Assembly (NCBI GenBank): GCA_017301995.1
Contig: JAFLEH010000035.1
Coordinates: forward strand, 1 to 64,000
Direction: 5' to 3'
From: Verrucomicrobiota bacterium
GTDB taxonomy: Bacteria; Verrucomicrobiota; Verrucomicrobiia; Verrucomicrobiales; Akkermansiaceae
Length of the DNA stretch: 64,000 nucleotides
The notes beneath the pieces are model-generated. The model was not told the DNA's origin, did no database searches, and worked only from the letters and a program-made list of their open reading frames with translations. The position numbers and the translations under genes are program-made. Position 1 is the stretch's first letter; every line of letters starts with the position of its first letter. Of this stretch, positions 57,328 through 64,000 are shown in pieces.

Positions 57328-58863
57328 TCACTGCGCCGGTGTGGGCGGTGCCGTTGGTGCGGGTGCTGGGGTTCCCCCGGGTGCTGGCGCGGCGGGTGCG
57401 GGCGGCGGGGGCGGTTTGGGCAGGGTGTCGGACCATTCGTGGAGGCTCGCGCCTTCGCCGAACCCTCCGATTTCGTTCACCAGTTCGTGGCAGCGCTGGC
57501 GCCATTTCGCGTAATCGGGCGGGGCGCGGTCGGCATCGGCGGTTCCGGGGAAAATGAGGTAGCTGACTTTCAGATCCGACACCGGACGGCTGTAGGGCGA
57601 TGCCTGCGGATTGATTTCCTTGGCGAGGCGCAGCGAGGCTTCGCCGACTTTGTAGGCGGGTCCGCCGTCGCCGACGATGGCCGGATAGAGTTTGGCACCG
57701 TGGACGACCACCGCGAAGTCCCCCACCTTGGGCGCGAAGGGATCGTTCTTTCCGCCGAGGATGGAGACCGGAACGACAATGAACGGATCATGGTCGGCGA
57801 TGAGGAAACTGCGGCTCTTCATGTCCTCGATGCCCCGCTTCAGATAGGCGACGCGTTCGCGGAGCCAGCGTTTCCGCTCGGCGGTGGTGCCGCGGTCGGC
57901 GAGTTCCTTTTCGGCGGCTTTGATCCGCCGCTGCCATCCGGCGATCATCGGGTTTTCGGCTTTCCCCTGTTTGGTCCAGGCATAGCTGGTGAACGGTTGG
58001 TAATTGGTGGAATCGACGGTGATCTGGGGCATGTTCGGAAGGCGGTCACCGTCCGAGCCATCGGAGACGACGTCCATTTCCGCCTGGAGGAGAAACACGC
58101 GGCGTCCGGCGGCGGACTGGAGGTTGAGGATGGTCTCGCAGTCGTAGTAGTTGTGCTTGGTGATCAGCTCGGCCAGGGCGGTGGCGTCGCGCCGGATCCG
58201 CTGGGCCTTGGCGTCGTAGATTTTGGCATACCAACCGGAAACGGCGGCCTTATCCAGCATCGCGGGCAGGCCCGGGAGCAGTTTGGAGAGCTTCGGGTTG
58301 GACAGTTCCAGATCGGCCAGGGTTTTGGCAGGCGATGGAACGCGCAGGCTCAGTTGATAGAACGCGCGGTAGCTATCCGCGTCGGCGCGCTCCTTGGAGG
58401 CCATGCCGCCGGGTTCCAGTTTCACCTCGGTCTTGAATGGGATACCGCTGCGCAGTTTCCGGACATCTCCGAGCGTGCCGGGAACGTCCAACGTGGCGGG
58501 TTCCGCGGCTTCCTCGCGTGCCTGCCGTTCTTCGAGCTCCTTGCGGATTTCCGCCTCGGTTTTTTCGCGCAGAGAGGCCAGTTCCTGCTCAAGCTCGCGC
58601 TCCATCCGGGTCTCGTATTCCGCGCGGAGCCGGGCTTCGATCTGGCGGCGAAGGTCGGTCTCATCCGCCTTGACCACCACCGGTTTCGGCGAGGTCAGTT
58701 CCTTGACCGCCCGTTTGATCCTGCCGGGCAACGGAGTGAAAAACACGCCCACCGCTCCGCATGCCAACACCAGAAACCCGGCACGCAGCCAAGGAAATCC
58801 CCCGCCCCGCCGATTGCCCGAGCCGGTGCTCCGTTTCCACTCCTTGCCAAGTGCGTCTCCCAT
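57328..58863 (-). CDS. Membrane-anchored protein with GH75 chitosanase-like domain
   Basis: 511 residues from ATG 58863. One TM helix lies near the N-terminus (FLVLACGAVGVFFTPL), then a charged coiled-coil-like stretch (TDLRRQIEARLRAEYETRME, EQELASLREKTEAEIRKELE), and a C-terminal domain with GH75 (fungal-type chitosanase) features: FLIADHDPFIVVPVSILGG, VGDFAVVVHGAKLYPAIVGD, GGPAYKVGEASLRLAKEI. The terminal 30 residues are Pro/Ala-rich. GH75 enzymes cleave chitosan; here the domain would face the periplasm or exterior on a coiled stalk. The Asp of DHDPF and Glu of GEAS are the expected catalytic-region acids. It is divergent from fabG. Confidence 0.75.
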   Translation of the reverse strand: MGDALGKEWKRSTGSGNRRGGGFPWLRAGFLVLACGAVGVFFTPLPGRIKRAVKELTSPKPVVVKADETDLRRQIEARLRAEYETRMERELEQELASLREKTEAEIRKELEERQAREEAAEPATLDVPGTLGDVRKLRSGIPFKTEVKLEPGGMASKERADADSYRAFYQLSLRVPSPAKTLADLELSNPKLSKLLPGLPAMLDKAAVSGWYAKIYDAKAQRIRRDATALAELITKHNYYDCETILNLQSAAGRRVFLLQAEMDVVSDGSDGDRLPNMPQITVDSTNYQPFTSYAWTKQGKAENPMIAGWQRRIKAAEKELADRGTTAERKRWLRERVAYLKRGIEDMKSRSFLIADHDPFIVVPVSILGGKNDPFAPKVGDFAVVVHGAKLYPAIVGDGGPAYKVGEASLRLAKEINPQASPYSRPVSDLKVSYLIFPGTADADRAPPDYAKWRQRCHELVNEIGGFGEGASLHEWSDTLPKPPPPPAPAAPAPGGTPAPAPTAPPTPAQ

Positions 58864-58868
58864 GCGCG

Positions 58869-58896
58869 CGACTTTACCACGCCCCGGCCGTCCGGC
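58869..58896 (-). promoter_or_regulatory. Promoter of the GH75-like gene, near-leaderless
   Basis: On the minus strand TTGCCG (58896-58891), 16 nt, TAAAGT (58874-58869), then 5 nt before the ATG at 58863. It lies back-to-back with the fabG promoter. Confidence 0.4.
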
Positions 58897-58936
58897 AACC
58901 GGATTCCCGCGCCGCGATGAATCGGCAAATGGACCG

Positions 58937-58965
58937 TTGACACCCGCCCGCCCGGTCCGCAGACT
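58937..58965 (+). promoter_or_regulatory. Leaderless-type promoter of fabG
   Basis: Consensus TTGACA (58937-58942), 17 nt, CAGACT (58960-58965), then 7 nt (CGGCGCG) before the ATG at 58973. Confidence 0.6.
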
Positions 58966-58972
58966 CGGCGCG

Positions 58973-59719
58973 ATGCAACGCTTTGCCAACAAATTGGCCG
59001 TGGTCACCGGTGGTGGCCGCGGGATCGGTCAGGAAATCGCCCGCGCGCTCGCCGCGGAGGGCGCGAAGGTAGCCGTGGTCAGCCGCAGCGCCGCCAGTTG
59101 CGGCAAGGCGGCCGAGGAAATCAACGCGGCCTATCCGGGATCGGCCACCGCCTACGCCGTGGACGTGGCCGACCACGCGGCGGTCCAGGATCTTGCCAAG
59201 AAAATCGGCGAGGAATTGGGAACCGTGAACATTCTGGTGAACAACGCCGGCGTCACCCGCGACACCTTGCTGATGCGGATGAAAGAGGAGGACTGGGACA
59301 CGGTGCTCGACACCAATCTCAAAGGCGCGTTCAACACCGTGAAAGCCTTCATGCGCCCCATGATGAAGGCCGAGGATCCGCGCATCATCAACATCGCGTC
59401 GGTGATCGGCCTCATCGGCAACGCCGGACAAACGAACTACTCCGCCAGCAAAGCCGGCCTGATGGGATTCACCAAAGCCGTGGCCCGCGAACTGGCCGGC
59501 CGCGCCGTGACCTGCAATGCGGTGGCGCCCGGTTTCATCACCACCGATATGACCGACGTCCTCCCCGCGGAAATCCGCGAGGCGGTGCTGGCGAAAATCC
59601 CGTTAGGTTCCTTCGGCGACCCCAAGGACATCGCGGCCATGGTGTGTTTCCTGGCCAGCCCGGCGGCGCGCTACGTCACCGGCCAGGTCATCGCGGTGGA
59701 CGGCGGCATGACGATGTGA
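58973..59719 (+). CDS. fabG: 3-oxoacyl-ACP reductase FabG
   Basis: 248 residues, the typical FabG length. It has the SDR cofactor motif TGGGRGIGQEIARAL, NNAGVTRDTLLMRMKEEDWD, a catalytic Ser in INIASVIGLIGNAGQ, the YSASKAG catalytic Tyr/Lys, and the family end GQVIAVDGGMTM. It reduces 3-oxoacyl-ACP with NADPH in fatty acid elongation. Start 58973 is supported by the promoter 7 nt upstream. sixA follows 40 bases downstream on the same strand; no other fab gene is present. Confidence 0.95.
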   Translation: MQRFANKLAVVTGGGRGIGQEIARALAAEGAKVAVVSRSAASCGKAAEEINAAYPGSATAYAVDVADHAAVQDLAKKIGEELGTVNILVNNAGVTRDTLLMRMKEEDWDTVLDTNLKGAFNTVKAFMRPMMKAEDPRIINIASVIGLIGNAGQTNYSASKAGLMGFTKAVARELAGRAVTCNAVAPGFITTDMTDVLPAEIREAVLAKIPLGSFGDPKDIAAMVCFLASPAARYVTGQVIAVDGGMTM

Positions 59720-59759
59720 TCCGGCCCGGAACGACCTAACCAACCCGACCGTTTTCCCC

Positions 59760-60233
59760 ATGGAGTTGTTCCTGCTGCGCCACGGCAAGGCCGAAGACCT
59801 GCACCCCGACGGCGATGCCGCCCGTGCGCTCGTCGAAAAAGGGTTCGCCCAAGCTCGACGCGCCGCCGAGGTGTTGGCCAGCGCGAAACTGCTCCCGGAA
59901 ATCGTGCTGACCAGCCCGTTGGTCCGCGCGCGGCAGACAGCGGACGCCTTCTGCGAGACCGCCGGGCTGCCCGGTCCGGTTGTCCAGAACTGGCTGGCCT
60001 TCGGTTGCGCCGCGGAAGCCATCACTGCGGAACTCGCCGCTTTCCACGATTTCAACCGCGTGATGATCGTCGGACACGAACCGGATTTCTCGCGCTTCAT
60101 CCAGTGGTCGCTCGGCGCATACGGAGCCACCATCGAGATGAAAAAAGGCGCGATCGCCTGCCTGCGGACCACCCCCCCCGCGCGCCACGGCACGTTGCTG
60201 TTCCTCATTCCTCCGAGGTTGACCGGCGGTTGA
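59760..60233 (+). CDS. sixA: Phosphohistidine phosphatase SixA
   Basis: 157 residues. The RHG motif is at the N-terminus (ELFLLRHGKAE), followed by LTSPLVRARQTADAF and MIVGHEPDFSRFI with the second catalytic His. SixA removes phosphate from histidine of phosphotransfer domains (ArcB, or PTS Npr). It sits between fabG and a permease gene; the gene order suggests no specific partner. Confidence 0.9.
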   Translation: MELFLLRHGKAEDLHPDGDAARALVEKGFAQARRAAEVLASAKLLPEIVLTSPLVRARQTADAFCETAGLPGPVVQNWLAFGCAAEAITAELAAFHDFNRVMIVGHEPDFSRFIQWSLGAYGATIEMKKGAIACLRTTPPARHGTLLFLIPPRLTGG

Positions 60234-60312
60234 ATCCGTGAAACCACGGCGCGATTTTGTAATTGGCGGTAGAAGCCAAGTGCGATTGACTCGCCACCGT
60301 CCCCCGACCGCC

Positions 60313-61659
60313 ATGCGCTATCCCACCCGATTCCAACAACGTACACTCTGGAACGCCGCCACCGGTGTGGCCATTCTCATCATCGGCTCGCTGCTGGTGG
60401 CTCTGGTCTGGCTCGTGGGCGAGATCTTCTCGTTTCTCCAACCGGTCCTGATTCCGCTGATCGTCGCCGGCATCGTCGCCTATCTGTTGGATCCGGTGGT
60501 ACGCCTGTTGGAAAAGCGCGGAATGAGCCGCCTGTGGTCGGTGGTAACCGTGTTCATTCTGATGCTGATCGGCATCGGCTTGCTAACAGCCGCGGTGCTG
60601 CCCGGCATCCAGCGCAGCCGGGTGGCCCTCAAGGAATTCATGGCGGAAAAACCCGGTGCCCCCGCCAAGCCCGCGACCGAAACTCCCCCCACGGCCGCTT
60701 CTCCCGCCCCCGCCCAAGCCCAGGAAACCAGCGAGGCGATCGAACAGCGGAATCTTGCCGCCAACCTGGCCAAATCCCTTCACGAGATGCGCTCCCGCAA
60801 CCAGGGCGGATTGATCGGCTGGGCACTGACGGAAATCAATGACGACGGAACCCCCGCGGCTTTGCCCGATCCCGGGCAACCGCCCCCGCACTCCCTCGAC
60901 TTCTTCTGGCGCTCGCATGCCGGGAGGCTGTTTTTGAAGTACCAAGGGGTCATCACCCGGACCGCATTCGATTGGGTATCGGCCGGCTCCACCAAGATTC
61001 TCGGGTTTCTCGGGCTGGTGATCGGCATGATCATGGTGCCGGTCTATCTGTTTTTCTTCCTGAAGGATTCCGCCTCAATCCGCGACAACTGGCACCTCTT
61101 CGTTCCGCTCAAGGCATCGCGTTTCAAAACCGAACTGGTGGACTGCCTCGGCGAGATCAACGGCTACCTGATATCGTTCTTCCGCGGCCAGGTGCTGGTG
61201 GCGGCCATCGACGGAATTCTGGTCGGAATCGCGCTTGAAATCTATGGACTCCCCTACGGATTCCTGATCGGCGTTTTCATGGCGATGTTAGGAGTCATTC
61301 CCTACATCGGAAACATCCTCTGCCTGATTCCCGCGTGCGTCATCGGGTATCTCCACGCCCAGGGCGCGGCACCGTTCGGTCTCAGTCCCTGGGGCTACGT
61401 CGGAGGGGTGGTTGCGATTTTCGTCGGCGTCCAACAGATCAACTCGCTGGTCACAGCTCCAAAGATCGTCGGAGATTCGGTGGGGCTTCATCCCCTGACG
61501 GTGATTTTCTCGATGCTGTTCTGGTCGCTGGTATTGGGCGGATTCGTGGGAGCGCTGCTGGCGGTTCCGTTCACGGCGGCGGTCAAGGTGCTCTTCCGCC
61601 GCTACATCTGGGAGCGCCAGATGCGGGAGTCTTTCGAGGAGGATCCCGATCCGGCTTGA
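60313..61659 (+). CDS. AI-2E family transporter (PerM/TqsA-like)
   Basis: 448 residues from ATG 60313 (MRYPTRFQQR); the upstream frame adds 25 residues with no feature. Membrane segments include VAILIIGSLLVALVWLVGEI, VLIPLIVAGIVAYLLDPVV, LWSVVTVFILMLIGIGLLTA, LGLVIGMIMVPVYLFFFLKD, GFLIGVFMAMLGVIPYIGNI and the C-terminal pair LTVIFSMLFWSLVLGGFVGA. The DPVVRLLEKRG and YIGNILCL motifs are family marks. A Pro/Ala-rich loop (about 120-170) is inserted between TM3 and the central domain. Members export small molecules such as AI-2 or couple Na+/H+; substrate not predictable. Confidence 0.88.
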   Translation: MRYPTRFQQRTLWNAATGVAILIIGSLLVALVWLVGEIFSFLQPVLIPLIVAGIVAYLLDPVVRLLEKRGMSRLWSVVTVFILMLIGIGLLTAAVLPGIQRSRVALKEFMAEKPGAPAKPATETPPTAASPAPAQAQETSEAIEQRNLAANLAKSLHEMRSRNQGGLIGWALTEINDDGTPAALPDPGQPPPHSLDFFWRSHAGRLFLKYQGVITRTAFDWVSAGSTKILGFLGLVIGMIMVPVYLFFFLKDSASIRDNWHLFVPLKASRFKTELVDCLGEINGYLISFFRGQVLVAAIDGILVGIALEIYGLPYGFLIGVFMAMLGVIPYIGNILCLIPACVIGYLHAQGAAPFGLSPWGYVGGVVAIFVGVQQINSLVTAPKIVGDSVGLHPLTVIFSMLFWSLVLGGFVGALLAVPFTAAVKVLFRRYIWERQMRESFEEDPDPA

Positions 61660-61669
61660 TATTCTCCGG

Positions 61670-63265
61670 TCACTGCACGCCGCGCTGGCGGATCGCCTTT
61701 TCGGCGTTTTCGATCCGGACCTTCATCTCGTTGTCCGCGCCGCTGCGGGCGGATTCCAGCAGTTTCAGGCTTTCGGGTCCGCCAACCTTGCCTAACAACA
61801 TGACTGCCGACTTGCGGAGCGCCATGTCCAGATTCGGATACTCGGCGATCAGCACGGGCTCCACAGTCGGACCAAACTCAAGAAGCGGCCGTTCCCATCG
61901 GCTGGTGTCGGATTTCCACAATTTCACAACGATCGGCACGGCGCTTGCCCGGCGTTCCTTCGCGAGCAACATCACAAGCGGAGTGGGCACCTCGGATTTG
62001 TCGGCGTCCAGCTTCTTGAGCAACGTTTCCGCCGGTTCGCCGGCTCCCACCGTTTCATCGGACCACACCACCAGCGCCGTGCAGATTTCCTCTTTGAAAT
62101 CGACTTCGTCCTCGACGAGAAGCGTGGCCAGACGCCGGCCGATGTCGGTGCGATAGAGTTTGGGCTCCACATCGGAAATCCTGACCACGGCTTTCTCAAC
62201 ACGCTCGAGATCGATCGACTCGAGTTCGCGTTTGTTCAGCTCGTAAAACGCCGGATTGGTCTTGTCGGTCAGCTTTTCAATCGGTCCCTCTTCGAACGCG
62301 TCCTCTTTGACCCGGATCTCGGCCACGCCGATTTCGCGGTGGATCTCGACGACTTCGCCGAGATTCTTGACGAGGTCCACGATGCGCTCCAGATCCATTC
62401 TGACCCTGGAAACGAGCATCAGGTAGCCGCCCTGCCGCTGATAGGGATGCGAGGTGTCCGTCTTGAGCGTGCGCCTCAGGTAATCGCGGACCAGGAGCTT
62501 GTGTTCCTCGCTCAGCCCGCGCATGAAAAGGCCATACGCCTTGAGATCACTCCCGGATTCCCTGAGCTTCTGCTGCTCGCTCAGCAACGGGTCGATCCGG
62601 TATTTTTCATTCAGCTTGGCGATCCGCTCGGCTTCCGGGTCTTTGGGGTCGGGAGTCTTGAGAACGGGAAGCGGGCCGAGCTTGTCGGCGGCGGCGGGTT
62701 CCACACTCGATCCTTCGGTCTTGATCAGCGGCAGCGAAAGCAACAGCGCGCCACAGAACAAGGCTCCCAGCATGGCCCTGCCTTTCGCCCGCGGATTCGC
62801 ATACACCAAAAGCACCCCGGCAATGATCGAGCAGAACCCACCCATGACCATGCGGTTCAATGTGGACATGCCATCCAGCGCACCACCGGTTTTCGCGCCG
62901 AAATACAGCAACATCGCGATCAGAAGCACCAGCAAAACCGCACCGCTCCCGGCAATGAGACGAAGCGGCGATGTCGGCTCGAACGCCGTGAAATCCGCAC
63001 GCTCCGCGTAGTGGACGGTTTGGAATCCCTCCGGCAGCGGCGCCGCGATCGGCACCCGGTTGTAGCGGCTCGGCAGGGCGGCCCGTTCGCCAGGATAGAA
63101 TTTTTTCGCCCGCACCACCACATCATCTCCAATCCGGAACCGATGCTCACACGCCCCGCACTCCACGGTCCTGCCGCGCAACTCGGTGCCTACCTTGAAT
63201 CGCTGCCCGCACGACGGACAGCGGATCAGCAATTGCGAATTATCGTGGTCGTCTTGTGGAGTCAT
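61670..63265 (-). CDS. Zinc-ribbon membrane protein with HEAT-like C-terminus
   Basis: 531 residues. The N-terminus holds a zinc ribbon (CPSCGQRFKVG...CGACEHRFRIG, CxxC pairs at about residues 16-19 and 36-39). Three TM helices follow at about 105-200 (LIAGSGAVLLVLLIAMLLYF, GGFCSIIAGVLLVYA, MLGALFCGALLLSLPLI). The remainder is a charged helical region, with HEAT/armadillo-like repeats near the end (LRKSAVMLLGKVGGPESLKL, KVRIENAEKAIRQRG). This architecture is common in PVC bacteria without known function. It is convergent with the permease gene (10 bases apart). Confidence 0.8.
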   Translation of the reverse strand: MTPQDDHDNSQLLIRCPSCGQRFKVGTELRGRTVECGACEHRFRIGDDVVVRAKKFYPGERAALPSRYNRVPIAAPLPEGFQTVHYAERADFTAFEPTSPLRLIAGSGAVLLVLLIAMLLYFGAKTGGALDGMSTLNRMVMGGFCSIIAGVLLVYANPRAKGRAMLGALFCGALLLSLPLIKTEGSSVEPAAADKLGPLPVLKTPDPKDPEAERIAKLNEKYRIDPLLSEQQKLRESGSDLKAYGLFMRGLSEEHKLLVRDYLRRTLKTDTSHPYQRQGGYLMLVSRVRMDLERIVDLVKNLGEVVEIHREIGVAEIRVKEDAFEEGPIEKLTDKTNPAFYELNKRELESIDLERVEKAVVRISDVEPKLYRTDIGRRLATLLVEDEVDFKEEICTALVVWSDETVGAGEPAETLLKKLDADKSEVPTPLVMLLAKERRASAVPIVVKLWKSDTSRWERPLLEFGPTVEPVLIAEYPNLDMALRKSAVMLLGKVGGPESLKLLESARSGADNEMKVRIENAEKAIRQRGVQ

Positions 63266-63384
63266 CGGCTGCCCCTAAGATGCACCTAACCGCAACCGGA
63301 GCAACCCCAAAAGCGCATGATCCGCAGAAATCGGGATCCGCCCCGCCAATAAAGCCAAAAATTTCCATTAACTAAAATTAATCA

Positions 63385-63413
63385 TTGACAAGTCCTGAAA
63401 ATTCACAAGCATT
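63385..63413 (+). promoter_or_regulatory. Possible promoter of the terminal TM-protein gene
   Basis: Consensus TTGACA at 63385-63390 in an AT-rich stretch, 17 nt, then AGCATT (63408-63413, a weak -10), 20 nt before the ATG at 63434. Confidence 0.35.
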
Positions 63414-63433
63414 CGCACAAACGCGTCAACGCT

Positions 63434-64000
63434 ATGAGCTATCCTCTTCCACTCACTCCACTGCCACGCTTCGTTTCCCACCCGAGCGCGGACCTTGAGC
63501 CTACCCTGTTGCAGGGCTTCGTCGATGACGCGGTCGTGGATCGGATGGTTGCGGACACAGCCGTTGGCGAACGCCTGAACCCGGCACGTTTCGCTCCGGT
63601 AAGGGAAGATCTCGTCCTGTCCTCCAGCGAGGACGACTACGCGGGATGGCACGGCGGAATCAGCCCCAGGCTATCGGTGCATCCGGCGTTCAGCGTGCCG
63701 CTTTCGTTGGTTGCCGCCCCAAGCGAGCCGCTGGCTCGTCGGGCCGCCCCGCCCTCGATGGACGAACCCGGCCTGGAGCCGTCCTACCGCAGCGGGCACC
63801 GCTGGTGGCTCGCGGCAACGGCGGGTGCCGTGGCGTCACTCACCTTCGCGGCGGTGATCCTTTCAGCCTCGATGCGGGTTCACGACTCCGAGTCGGAATA
63901 CGTCCTCGGCACCACTCCCCCTCGTGTTCCGGCACCCATGCCAACTGCCGTCCAACCGCCACCGGCCGCCCCGAAGGAAATCACCTCCCGGGCGGAACCC
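63434..64000 (+). CDS. TM protein with Pro-rich linker, 3'-truncated by window edge
   Basis: Open from ATG 63434 (MSYPLPLTPLPRFVSHPSAD) to the last base, 189 codons visible. The first ~120 residues are soluble with acidic patches (LVLSSSEDDYAGWHGGISPR); a TM helix follows at about residues 131-152 (WWLAATAGAVASLTFAAVIL), then a Pro/Ala/Thr-rich linker (TTPPRVPAPMPTAVQPPPAA). The organisation predicts an N-terminal cytoplasmic part and an extracytoplasmic C-terminal domain beyond the window. No family is recognisable in the visible part. Confidence 0.75.
   Translation, partial: MSYPLPLTPLPRFVSHPSADLEPTLLQGFVDDAVVDRMVADTAVGERLNPARFAPVREDLVLSSSEDDYAGWHGGISPRLSVHPAFSVPLSLVAAPSEPLARRAAPPSMDEPGLEPSYRSGHRWWLAATAGAVASLTFAAVILSASMRVHDSESEYVLGTTPPRVPAPMPTAVQPPPAAPKEITSRAEP

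Noticed and set aside
57439..58920. 493-residue frame opposite the GH75-like gene
   Set aside because: Shadow frame; Gly/Arg-rich with no motif, and it overlaps both divergent promoters.

Overview
This window is high-GC DNA (about 63% by eye) that looks like the chromosome of a member of the Verrucomicrobiota, probably Verrucomicrobiales (Luteolibacter/Haloferula-like). That is an inference from protein families: giant secreted proteins with autotransporter-associated beta-strand (PATR) repeats, a lamin-tail/CotH protein, a DUF6288-like protein, a sigma factor of the Rhodopirellula/Verrucomicrobium type next to a FecR/LamG anti-sigma protein, EboE, and intergenic repeat families typical of the PVC superphylum. 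No rRNA, CRISPR array, prophage or insertion sequence was found. One tRNA gene (Phe, GAA, with encoded CCA) is present.

Layout. 1-919: 3' part of a formylglycine-generating-enzyme-like (FGE) protein. 1251-4952 (-): DEAH helicase HrpA. 5187-27687: a surface-protein island. Its centre is an ECF-type sigma factor (13241) translationally coupled to a membrane FecR/LamG protein (13792), then a YdjY-type secreted protein (15488), which overlaps the start of a 3657-residue giant protein (16714). Running the other way are a PATR protein (13045 to 9482) and, 2 nt behind it, a lamin-tail/CotH-kinase-like protein (9479 to 5187). 27754-30686: a Gfo/Idh/MocA dehydrogenase and L-fucose isomerase. 30830-40954 (-): a 3374-residue protein carrying 42 RCC1 repeats arranged as six seven-bladed propellers separated by Ig-like pairs. 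41118-45497: a small secreted protein, tRNA-Phe, a NagD-like HAD phosphatase behind a sigma-54-type promoter, and FtsK. 45567-49091: a lower-GC accessory block with two truncated RHS tails, small secreted or lipoprotein genes, an FGE lipoprotein and a coupled two-TM protein. 49129-63265: sialate O-acetylesterase, a membrane-anchored unknown, NuoF, EboE, CinA, a small membrane protein, a GH75 chitosanase-like protein, FabG, SixA, an AI-2E-family permease and a zinc-ribbon membrane protein. 63434-64000: the start of a TM protein cut by the window edge.

How they work together (inference). The four giant secreted proteins (CotH, PATR, DUF6288-like and RCC1) end in the same kind of module: an Asp-rich calcium-loop-like stretch, a Trp-containing strand region, and a terminal F-x-R-L-(R/K)-(V/I)-T tail. 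None has an autotransporter barrel. This suggests a common export or anchoring route, with the sigma/anti-sigma pair a plausible regulator of at least the adjacent operons. Housekeeping genes in the window show promoters whose -35/-10 spacing puts transcription start on or beside the ATG (leaderless mRNAs). The 7-mer CTAACCG/CGGTTAG is about five times over-represented, is read in every frame, and even surrounds stop codons, which points to selection at DNA level.
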